Part shown: in pieces, positions 46,483-55,800 of the stretch
How positions within the stretch are numbered: position 1 is the stretch's first letter
How the letters are laid out: every line of letters begins with the position of its first letter
NCBI GenBank assembly: GCA_021292105.1
Contig: CM037857.1
Span: forward strand, 41,206,916 to 41,270,915
Length of the DNA stretch: 64,000 nucleotides
Reading direction: 5' to 3'
DNA from: Anadara kagoshimensis
Lineage: Eukaryota > Mollusca > Bivalvia > Arcoida > Arcidae
Made by a program: the position numbers and the translations under genes
The notes under the pieces: generated by a model
The model's database searches: none
What the model was told of the DNA's origin: nothing
The model's input: only the letters and a program-made list of their open reading frames with translations

Positions 46483-46671
46483 CAGAGAGCATACCCTCTT
46501 GTGTTATTGACATAATTTTTTATGAATGACACATCTTGGTTCTGATGGTGCATTATTTTCGAAACCCTTAATTGTGAATATCTACCGATACTTACTTGAG
46601 CCACCCATGACAACCACATGCTTATTTAAAAACAGTTTCTGTATATCTTCTTGGAGAAAAATACAAGACAT
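41950..46671 (-). CDS. PCED1: PC-esterase (SGNH/GDSL-like) domain protein, PCED1 family
   Basis: Four coding exons on the minus strand: exon 1 46671-46596 (ATG, in-frame TGA eight codons upstream, donor A|gtaagt), exon 2 46148-46069, exon 3 43925-43699, exon 4 42793-41950. Splice phases agree throughout (1, 0, 2). The product of about 408 residues shows the family hallmarks in order: an N-terminal strand plus nucleophile block 'HVVVMGGSIQRSVYKDL' (residues about 18-34), 'IIINSCLWDLTSYG' in the centre (about 116-129), and 'DGIHWDMTAHR' with the Asp/His pair of SGNH hydrolases. A low-complexity Lys/Asn/Glu- and Arg-rich tail follows. The usual GDS at the nucleophile reads GGS here; the Ser is kept. 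PC-esterases are thought to act on acylated carbohydrates; the substrate of animal PCED1 is not established as far as I know. Introns hold a SINE (44.17 kb), a (GT)n, a poly-C and a long poly-T. The tail seems frame-shifted (separate entry). Confidence 0.88.
42929..42945. repeat. Poly-C tract in PCED1 intron 3
   Basis: A run of about 16 C on the plus strand. Confidence 0.9.
43239..43270. repeat. (GT)n microsatellite in PCED1 intron 3
   Basis: About 15 GT dinucleotides followed by a G-rich stretch. Confidence 0.95.
43699..43925 (-). CDS. PCED1: PCED1 exon 3
   Basis: The acceptor 'ttgatatttcag' precedes 227 bases encoding 75 residues plus two bases, GEETMLNDK..YFLKFIFLTR..VIIINSCLWDLT. The donor is TC|gtaata, somewhat weak. 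Confidence 0.88.
44170..44505 (+). mobile_element. SINE family S1 in PCED1 intron 2, antisense to the gene
   Basis: Head with the A-box-like 'ggtggctcagttggtagagt'; the B-box region is eroded ('gtcctggattctaaccc'). The body and tail match the other S1 copies ('ctgctgtataatgccatcag', 'tattcttgactgggatgtta'). The tail ends in (caact)n-like repeats. Confidence 0.83.
44506..46062. other. PCED1 intron 2, remaining sequence
   Basis: AT-rich intronic DNA with no further exon or clear repeat. One pair of interest: 'actactgtatttccacaaat' + 'tgag' at 45181 and its inverse 'ctcaatttgtggaaatacag' + 'tagt' near 45701 form a perfect inverted repeat with about 500 bp between, possibly the termini of an insertion. 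Confidence 0.45.
46069..46148 (-). CDS. PCED1: PCED1 exon 2
   Basis: The acceptor 'attactattag' precedes 80 bases encoding (I)QRSVYKDLVRLLQG..KELRLK; the donor is AAG|gtaggt. The 'VYKDLV.LLQ' string is characteristic of PCED1 proteins. Confidence 0.85.
46447..46480. repeat. Poly-T tract in PCED1 intron 1
   Basis: A T run of more than 30 on the plus strand, i.e. poly-A in the sense of the gene. Confidence 0.95.
46596..46671 (-). CDS. PCED1: PCED1 exon 1 (start codon and nucleophile block)
   Basis: Encodes 25 residues starting MSCIFLQEDIQ and ending HVVVMGGS plus one base. The ATG is chosen because an in-frame TGA (46693-46695) lies just upstream and because the family begins with a short segment of this length before the nucleophile. 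The donor gtaagt is consensus. Confidence 0.8.
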
Positions 46672-46734
46672 GTCTTTAGAGGTTTCTGTTCTTCAGATTT
46701 TACTGCCTAAATAACCTGTAAATATACAAGACAT

Positions 46735-47335
46735 GACTTCAGTAGGTTTTCCAGGTATGAAACCATTTCAGTATTCTTTTGCATCTATGAACTTGACCTT
46801 TGAACCTATGACCTTCATTTATATATCAAATGATCGTTGTATCAATATCTACAATTTTCTATAGTTCGATCACTTATTCAGTAAGGAATAGATGTGACCT
46901 AAAAATATTTACTGAGCTACCCAGACCACTACATTCCTCCCTTCCTTTTTTTTGACTAAATTTACTCCCTTGAATCGAAACCACCAAGTTCCACCCTGGG
47001 ACCAACCTGTTGGTCGGCCACTTCCCTGGGTTGGACGAACCCCCAAATGTAACAGGAAAAAGAAAAAGTGCAGGGTCGGACCAGGGATCGAACCCGGGAC
47101 TTCCCACACTATAGGCGAGTGCTCTACCACTGAGCTACCCAGACTGCTACAAAAGCCAAATCAAATCTGAATAGCACCGGTCCATATATACTTTTATCCA
47201 AGTTTCAGTGAAATCTGTCTATGTATATAATTTTCAGAGAATTCGCAAACAGGTGTTATTGACACACCAACACACATACATGCCGGGCTATGCCATAAAC
47301 TTATGAACATTACCTTCTGTCAGGTGAGCTAAAAA
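46735..47335 (+). mobile_element. Dispersed repeat R1, split by a SINE
   Basis: The left part (about 46785-46865, 'cttgacctttgaacctatga' + 'ccttcatttatatatcaaa') and right part (47160-47335, 'gtttcagtgaaatctgtct' and 'caggtgagctaaaa') match the R1 copy at 37.4-38.3 kb. Between them lies the S3 SINE. Confidence 0.6.
46885..47150 (-). mobile_element. tRNA-derived SINE (family S3), minus strand, with a second partial head
   Basis: On the minus strand the element starts 'agtctgggtagctcagtggt' + 'agagcactcgcc' (A box), then 'gggaagtcccgggttcgatc' + 'cctgg' (B box). The D, anticodon and T arms can all be drawn with a 7-base anticodon loop; the acceptor stem is poor, so it is not a functional tRNA gene. 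A body of about 160 bp and a short A-rich segment follow, and then 'gtggtctgggtagctcagta', the start of a second head. This suggests a dimeric or tandem SINE, or a reused head sequence. Confidence 0.8.
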
Positions 47336-48040
47336 CTATAGGATATAAATTTTATATAGGTACTATGGGTATTTTTAAAGTTTATAATGAACCTGATTCC
47401 TATATCTGTTTATTATTGATAGTTTTAAATGCTGTGATCCATCACACATCCTTTGTCTCATCAATAATACTATCACCGTTTCCTGTATGGGGGTCACTTC
47501 GTGTAGGGGGACACCATACAAAGTTACAAACTTTCCCCCTTCTGGCAAACTGGTCAACGCTTATTTTTCATGAAATGTTAGTATTTACAGTTTGTTTTGT
47601 TTCGTAGACTTGTAAGTAAAATCTAACTTATATCCGCCATATAACTCACATGTTTACAATCGTCTGAACTCTTTTATCAGTTTATAACATATGGACCATG
47701 CTTTTCTTTATCACGAGTATTTGTAAAGGTTTGGAAGGGAGATAACTGCTGGAATATATCAACCAGGTGGTATATCTTAATTCCTCAGTGCTGTTGTTTC
47801 AACTTTAAACGGTGCCAGGAAATGGATTTTACTACCATTTCATTTGAAAAATCATAACTTGATTGTCAACATGGTTTAATTTCCTCCAAAAACACTGACC
47901 GGTTAAAATTCACGAGTTCTTCCACAGTCAGAAAATGTTTATCTCCCTGTGAATTTCACAGTGATCTTTATATTGTTACAGGTTTTATTTTCATTATTAT
48001 TTATTCACTAGATGTATTTACTTATTTACATTTTGTTTGT
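47336..48040. other. Upstream flank of PCED1, no supported gene
   Basis: Overlapping ORFs on both strands (47365-47607 plus, 47375-47557 minus) have no recognisable domain. The 5' UTR and promoter of PCED1 should lie somewhere between 46.67 kb and here; no core promoter can be identified. Confidence 0.35.
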
Positions 48041-48049
48041 TTTTTACCA

Positions 48050-48194
48050 GCCCCCGCCTTTCGAAGAAAGAGGAGGAGATCAAATTCAAGTTTACGTCCG
48101 TCGTTCCTTCTCGGACGGTCATTCCGTCTGCCCGAAACCCAGTCTCGGCTGGTTTGCAGCTGGTTTGCGCACTGAATATTCTCCAGAACTATGA
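48050..48194 (+). other. GC-richer, exon-like segment
   Basis: A good acceptor ('tttgttttttaccag') is followed by about 145 bp that is GC-richer than its surroundings and open in two frames. One frame reads PPPFEERGGDQIQVYVRRSF and ends at 48194; another reads KKEEEIKFKFTSVVPSR and stays open for about 20 bases longer. No family is recognised and no partner exon is certain. It may be an exon of an unknown plus-strand gene or part of a repeat. Confidence 0.25.
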
Positions 48195-48780
48195 AACACT
48201 CATGATTTCATGAAACTTAATACAAGGATGGGTAAATCGTATTTTAGCTAAATTTTGACAGAGATCCATTTGACCTGATGTAATGAAATGTAATGTCCGT
48301 CTGAAATTTTTGTCTGCAACTATGAATCACTATTTCAGGAAATTTGGTGCAAAGCATCAACATTGATAGGCGATATGCATATCATTAACCCGAGTCGATT
48401 TGCTAATTTTTCCTGGGAGTTTTTGCCCTTTGACAGATAAATCCAAAATGGTAATTTTTTTCTAAAACACTGTGACATGACTGGACCAAAAATCTGATAT
48501 GACATTTGGCTTTTTCTGTAGTCTTAAAGTTAAAATTCATTCATTTCTTGTAATTTAGTTGAAAAATTTGTTTTTGTGTTACATTTATTTTTAAAAATTT
48601 GAAAAATGCTTTCAAAATGTCCAGACTTCTTGTCAAGAGTTATTTTCCAAATTTTGTAGTACTATTTCACGTAACTTGATGCAAAGCAACAAAATTGACA
48701 GGAGATGTGCATGTCATTAACCAGAGTTGGTTTATTCATTTTTTTTAAGAATTATTTGCCTTCACTGAAACATCAGTGCA
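48195..48780 (+). repeat. Two diverged copies of a dispersed repeat segment
   Basis: About 48320-48432 and 48655-48755 share 'ctatttca(g/c)g(a/t)aa(a/c)ttg', 'gatgcaaagca' / 'ggtgcaaagca', 'atgtgcatgtcattaacc' / 'atatgcatatcattaacc' and 'cgagt(c/t)gatttgct'-like words. Strings of this kind are typical of dispersed non-coding repeats. Confidence 0.55.
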
Positions 48781-48785
48781 AATTA

Positions 48786-48926
48786 CAAAAAGAACCTGAC
48801 GGCGGGGATCCTAATTCACTGAATTTGGATGTTTTCGCCACTTGTCAATATTTTTTAAGCGTTATGTTGGACGACGAAGCACAGATTCTGTTAGCCATAA
48901 AACAAATTAAAAAAAATCACGTTTAA
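48786..48926 (+). other. Exon-like ORF fragment
   Basis: After a possible acceptor ('cactgaaacatcag') a frame reads LQKEPDGGDPNSLNLDVF and continues to KQIKKNHV before a stop at 48924-48926. The composition is protein-like, but it sits within repeat-derived DNA and no family is recognised. The plus-strand ORF at 49046-49246 behind another possible acceptor ('tatttggcag') is equally uncertain. Confidence 0.2.
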
Positions 48927-49400
48927 CAGGCTGAACAACTGCTTAAAGGCGCATATCTTTAACTTATTTTAGCCAGTGTGTTTAAGGCAATACCCCATAC
49001 ATTTTATTAATACCTTATATTAATTTCTAATTTAATTGTGCATATATGTCTATTTGGCAGGTGGTTTCTTTTCATGATGCATTGGAAAATCAGCATCATA
49101 TCTACACAGTCTCTGAGATTTATTATTGCAAATCTAAAAATACCAATATATTAAACAAAGTACTCTTTTTATATCCAATGGGCATTTTTTTAGAATATAT
49201 AATGAATCTGGTCCTTCTGATCATATACAGAGAAATTGCTAATTAAATGAAAATGCGTGGAATCCCAAGATCACGGTTTGTGCCGGTCGTACATTTTAAT
49301 GTTACTGGAAATAAAATAATAATTTGAAAATTCACACAATTTTTTCACCCCGACATCCATCGGAGTAAATCCTGAATAACAAAATTGTATGAATAATCAA
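48927..49400. other. Non-coding AT-rich stretch
   Basis: Apart from the weak ORF at 49046-49246, nothing is seen. Confidence 0.3.
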
Positions 49401-49403
49401 GTA

Positions 49404-49650
49404 TTTATACCCCCGCTTAAAAATGGGGGGTATATAGTGATAGGGGTGTGCGTCCGTCCTTCCGTTACACCTTAGGGTACCTATCTCTTATCCGCAACTC
49501 CTCCCAAAGCCTTCAATAGATTTTCATGAAACTTTCACACAATCTTTGTGATATAATGTAGAAGTGCATCTCCTATTTAAAAATTTGATCCAATGGATTT
49601 TTTTTATGTGAGGGGAGCGGGGGGTATTTTTGTGAGCTTGTGGCTAATAG
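49404..49650 (+). mobile_element. Dispersed non-autonomous element with C/G-rich termini
   Basis: The left end 'tatacccccgcttaaaaatg' + 'gggggtatata' is itself a short inverted repeat and is followed by 'gtgtgcgtccgtccttccgt'. The right side has 'gggagcggggggtattttt', inverse to the left terminus. This sequence type is a familiar dispersed repeat in bivalve genomic sequence (from memory, not searched). Confidence 0.65.
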
Positions 49651-49840
49651 TTTTTCTAGTTTGGATTGTGATCGTAACAAAAGTCGGTCTCAATAATGCT
49701 AGGACTTCTGACCCTAACATGCTACACACTTTTACAGTACAGACCTGTCGAAAGTTTAACATTTAACTTAAAGAAAAGGAGCCAAACGACAAACGATATG
49801 GATTACTAATGACAAAAAAGCTGCCAAGAAGTTGAAATTC

Positions 49841-52800
49841 TGTTGAGATATAGTCAAAATGAGCTTTCAATTCAGCACTAATTTGTTAGTTTAGTGTTGA
49901 GATATAGTCAAAATAAGCTTTCAATTCAGCACTAATTTGTTAGTTTAGTATTGAGATATAGTCAAAATGAGCTTTCAATTCAGCACTAATTTGTTAGTTT
50001 AGTGTTGAGATATAGTCAAAATAAGCTTTCAATTCAGCACTAATTTGTTAGTTTAGTATTGAGATAAAGTCAATATAAGCTTTCAATTCAGCACTAATTT
50101 GTTAGTTTAGTGTTGAGATATAGTCAAAATAAGCTTTCAATTCAGCACTAATTTGTTAGTTTAGTGTTGAGATATAGTCAAAATAAGCTTTCAATTCAGC
50201 ACTAATTTGTTAGTTTAGTGTTGAGATATAGTCAAAATGAGCTTTCAATTCAGCACTAATTTGTTAGTTTAGTGTTGAGATATAGTCAAAATGAGCTTTC
50301 AATTCAGCACCAATTTGTTAGTTTAGTATTGAGATATAGTCAATATAAGCTTTCAATTCAGCACTAATTTGTTAGTTTAGTATTGAGATATAGTCAAAAT
50401 AAGCTTTCAATTCAGCACTAATTTGTTAGTTTAGTGTTGAGATATAGTCAAAATGAGCTTTCAATTCAGCACTAATTTGTTAGTTTAGTATTGAGATATA
50501 GTCAATATAAGCTTTCAATTCAGCACTAATTTGTTAGTTTAGTGTTGAGATATATAGTCAAAATGAGCTTTCAATTCAGCACTAATTTGTTAGTTTAGTA
50601 TTGAGATATAGTCAAATAAGCTTTCAATTCAGCACTAATTTGTTAGTTTAGTGTTGAGATATAGTCAAATAAGCTTTCAATTCAGCACTGATTTGTTAGT
50701 TTAGTGTTGAGATATAGTCAATATAAGCTTCAATTCCGCACTAATTTGTTAGTTTAGTATTGAGATATAGTCAAAATAGCTCTCATTCAGCACTGATTTG
50801 TTAGTTTAGTTTTGAGATATAGTCAAAATGAGCTTTCAATTCAGCACTAATTTGTTAGTTTAGTATTGAGATATAGTCAAAATGAGCTTTCAATTCAGCA
50901 CTAATTTGTTAGTTTAGTGTTGAGATATAGTCAAAATAAGCTTTCAATTCAGCACTAATTTGTTAGTTTAGTATTGAGATATAGTCAAAATAAGCTTTCA
51001 ATTCAGCACTAATTTGTTAGTTTAGTATTGAGATATAGTCAAAATGAGCTTTCAATTCAGCACTAATTTGTTAGTTTAGTATTGAGATATAGTCAAAATG
51101 AGCTTTCAATTCAGCACTAATTTGTTAGTTAAGTGGAGATATAGTCAAAATGAGCTTTCAATTCAGCACTAATTTGTTAGTTAGTGTTGAGATATAGTCA
51201 AAATGAGCTTTCAATTCAGCACTAATTTGTTAGTTAAGTGTTGAGATATAGTCAAAATGCTTTCAATTGCACTAATTTGTTAGTTTAGTATTGAGATATA
51301 GTCAAAATGAGCTTTCAATTTAGCACTAATTTGTTAGTTTAGTATTGAGATATAGTCAAAATGAGCTTTCAATTCAGCACTAATTTGTTAGTTAGTATTG
51401 AGATATAGTCAAAATGAGCTTTCAATTCAGCACTAATTTGTTAGTTTAGTATGAGATATAGTCAAAATGAGCTTTCAATTCAGCACTAATTTGTTAGTTT
51501 AGTATCGAGATATATAATAAAGCTTTCAATTCAGCACTAATTTGTTAGTTTAGTGTTGAGATATATCAAAATGAGCTTTCAATTCAGCACTAATTTGTTA
51601 GTTTAGTGTTGAGATATAGTCAAAATGAGCTTTCAATTCAGCACTAATTTGTTAGTTTAGTGTTGAGATATAGTCAAAATGAGCTTTCAATTCAGCACTA
51701 ATTTGTTAGTTTAGTATTGAGATATATAATAATGAGCTTTCAATTCAGCACTAATTTGTTAGTTTAGTATTGAGATATAGTCAAATAAGCTTTCAATTCA
51801 GCACTTTTGTTAGTTTAGTGTTGAGATATAGTCAAAATAAGCTTTCAATTCAGCACTATTTGTTAGTTTAGTATTGAGATATAGTCAATAAGCTTTCAAT
51901 TCAGCACTAATTTGTTAGTTTAGTATTGAGATATAGTCAATATAAGCTTTCAATTCAGCACTAATTTGTTAGTTTAGTGTTGAGCTATAGTCAATATAAG
52001 CTTTCAATTCAGCACTAATTTGTTAGTTTAGTGTTGAGATATAGTCAAAATAGCTTTCAATTCAGCACTAATTTGTTAGTTTAGTGTTGAGATATAGTCA
52101 AAATGAGCTTTCAATTCAGCACTAATTTGTTAGTTTAGTGTTTGAGATATAGTCAAATAAGCTTTCAATTCAGCACTAATTTGTTAGTTTAGTATTGAGA
52201 TATAGTCAAATAAGCTTTCAATTCAGCACTAAATTGTTAGTTTAGTGTTGAGATATAGTCAAAATGAGCTTTCAATTCAGCACTAATTTGTTAGTTTAGT
52301 GTGAGATATATAGTCAAAATGAGCTTTCAATTCAGCACTAATTTGTTAGTTTAGTGTTGAGATATATCAAAATGAGCTTTCAATTCAGCACTAATTTGTT
52401 AGTTTAGTATTGAGATATAGTCAAAATGAGCTTTCAATTCAGCACTAATTTGTTAGTTAGTATCGAGATATAGTCAAAATGAGCTTTCAATTCAGCACTA
52501 ATTTTTAGTTAGTGTCGAGATATAGTCAAAATGAGCTTTCAATTCAGCACTAATTTGTTAGTTTAGTGTTGAGATATAGTCAAAATAAGCTTTCAATTCA
52601 GCACTAATTTGTTAGTTTAGTATTGAGATATAGTCAATATGAGCTTTCAATTCAGCACTAATTGTTAGTTTAGTGTTGAGATATAGTCAAAATGAGCTTT
52701 CAATTCAGCACTAATTTGTTAGTTTAGTAATGAGATATAGTCAAAATGAGCTTTCAATTCAGCACTAATTTGTTAGTTTAGTATGAGATATATCAAATGA

Positions 52801-55800
52801 GCTTTCAATTCAGCACTAATTGTTAGTTTAGTGTTGAGATATAGTCAAAATGAGCTTTCAATTCAGCACTAATTTGTTAGTTAGTGTTGAGATATAGTCA
52901 AAATGAGCTTTCAATTCAGCACTAATTTCTTAGTTTAGTATCGAGATATAGTCAAAATAGCTTTCAATTCAGCACTAATTTGTTAGTTAAGTGTTGAGAT
53001 ATAGTCAATAAAGCTTTCAATTCAGCACTAATTGTTAGTTTAGTATTGAGATATAGTCAAAATGAGCTTTCAATTCAGCACTAATTTGTTAGTTTAGTAT
53101 TGAGATATAGTCAAAAGCTTTCAATTCAGCACTAATTTGTTAGTTTAGTGTTGAGATATAGTCAAAATGAGCTTTCAATTCAGCACTAATTTGTTAGTTA
53201 AGTGTTGAGATATAGTCAAAATAGCTTTCAATTCAGCACTAATTTGTTAGTTTAGTATCGAGATATAGTTAATATAAGCTTTCAATTCAGCACTAATTTG
53301 TTAGTTTAGTGTTGAGATATATCAAAATGAGCTTTCAATTCAGCACTAATTTGTTAGTTTAGTATTGAGATATAGTCAAAATGAGCTTTCAATTCAGCAC
53401 TAATTTGTTAGTTTAGTGTTGAGATATAGTCAAAATAGCTTTCAATTCAGCACTAATTTGTTAGTTTAGTATTGAGATATAGTCAATAGCTTTCAATTCA
53501 GCACTAATTGTTAGTTTAGTGTTGAGATATAGTCAAAATGCTTTCAATTCAGCACTAATTTGTTAGTTAGTATTGAGATATAGTCAATGAGCTTTCAATT
53601 CAGCACTAATTTGTTAGTTTAGTGTTGAGATATAGTCAAATAAGCTTTCAATTCAGCACTAATTTGTTAGTTTAGTATTGAGATATAGTCAAAAGCTTTC
53701 AATTCAGCACTAATTTGTTAGTTTAGTGTTGAGCTATAGTCAATATAAGCTTTCAATCAGCACTAATTTGTTAGTTTAGTTGAGATATAGTCAAAATAAG
53801 CTTTTAATTCAGCACTAATTTGTTAGTTTATGTTTGAGATATAGTCAAATGAGCTTTCAATTCAGCACTAATTTGTTAGTTTAGTGTTGAGATATAGTCA
53901 ATATAGCTTTCAATTCAGCACTAATTTGTTAGTTTAGTGTTGAGCTATAGTCAAATAGCTTTCAATTCAGCACTAATTTGTTAGTTTAGAGTTGAGATAT
54001 AGTCAAAATAAGCTTTCAATTCAGCACTAATTTGTTAGTTTAGTGTTGAGATATAGTCAAAATGAGCTTTCAATTCAGCACTAATTTGTTAGTTTAGTGT
54101 TGAGATATAGTCAAAATGAGCTTTCAATTCAGCACTAATTTGTTAGTTTAGTGTTGAGATATAGTCAAAATGAGCTTTCAATTCAGCACTAATTTGTTAG
54201 TTTAGTATTGAGATATAGTCAAAATAAGCTTTCAATTCAGCACTAATTTGTTAGTTTAGTGTTGAGATATAGTCAAAATGAGCTTTCAATTCAGCACTAA
54301 TTTGTTAGTTTAGTATTGAGATATAGTCAAATAGCTTTCAATTCAGCACTACTTTGTTAGTTTAGTATTGAGATATAGTGAAAAGCTTTCAATTCAGCAC
54401 TAATTTGTTAGTTTAGTATGAGATATAGTCAAAATGAGCTTTCAATTCAGCACTAATTTGTTAGTTTAGTGTTGAGATATAGTCAAAATGAGCTTTCAAT
54501 TCAGCACTAATTTGTTAGTTTAGTGTTGAGATATAGTCAAAATGAGCTTTCAATTCAGCACTAATTTGTTAGTTTAGTATTGAGATATAGTCAATATAAG
54601 CTTTCAATTCAGCACTAATTTGTTAGTTTAGTATTGAGATATAGTCAAAATAAGCTTTCAATTCAGCACTAATTTGTTAGTTTAGTGTTGAGATATAGTC
54701 AAAATAGCTTTCAATTCAGCACTAATTTGTTAGTTTAGTGTTGAGATATAGTCATAAGCTTTCAATTCAGCACTAATTTGTTAGTTAGTATTGAGATATA
54801 GTCAAAATAGCTTTCAATTCAGCACTAATTTGTTAGTTTAGTATTGAGATATAGTCAATATAAGCTTTCAATTCAGCACTAATTTGTTAGTTTAGTATTG
54901 AGATATAGTCAAAATAAGCTTTCAATTCAGCACTATTTGTTAGTTTAGTGTTGAGATATAGTCAAAATGAGCTTCAATTCAGCACTAATTTGTTAGTTTA
55001 GTGTTGAGATATAGTCAAAATGAGCTTTCAATTCAGCACTAATTTGTTAGTTTAGTATTGAGATATAGTCAATATAGCTTTCAATTCAGCACTAATTTGT
55101 TAGTTTAGTATTGAGATATAGTCAAATAAGCTTTCAATTCAGCACTAATTTGTTAGTTTAGTATTGAGATATAGTCAAAATAAGCTTTCAATTCAGCACT
55201 AATTTGTTAGTTTAGTTGAGATATAGTCAAAATAGCTTTCAATTCAGCACTAATTTGTTAGTTTAGTGTTGAGATATAGTCAAAATAGCTTTCAATTCAG
55301 CACTAATTTGTTAGTTTAGTATTGAGATATAGTCAAATGAGCTTTCAATTCAGCACTATTTGTTAGTTTAGTATTGAGATATAGTCAAAATAGCTTTCAA
55401 TTCAGCACTAATTTGTTAGTTTAGTGTTGAGATATAGTCAAAATGAGCTTTCAATTCAGCACTAATTTGTTAGTTTAGTATTGAGATATAGTCAAATAAG
55501 CTTTCAATTCAGCACTAATTTTGTTAGTTTAGTGTTGAGATATAGTCAAAATGAGCTTTCAATTCAGCACTGATTTGTTAGTTTAGTGTTGAGATATAGT
55601 CAAATAAGCTTTCAATTCAGCACTTATTTGTTAGTTTAGTGTTGAGATATAGTCAAAATGAGCTTTTAATTCAGCACTAATTTGTTAGTTTAGTATTGAG
55701 ATATAGTCAATATAAGCTTTCAATTCAGCACTAATTTGTTTTAGTGTGTTGAGATATATAGTCAAAATGAGCTTTCAATTCAGCACTAATTTGTTAGTTT

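Noticed and set aside
47040-47146. Possible functional tRNA gene on the minus strand
   Set aside because: D, anticodon and T arms can be drawn, but the acceptor stem pairs poorly and the sequence continues into a SINE body; a tRNA-derived SINE explains it better.
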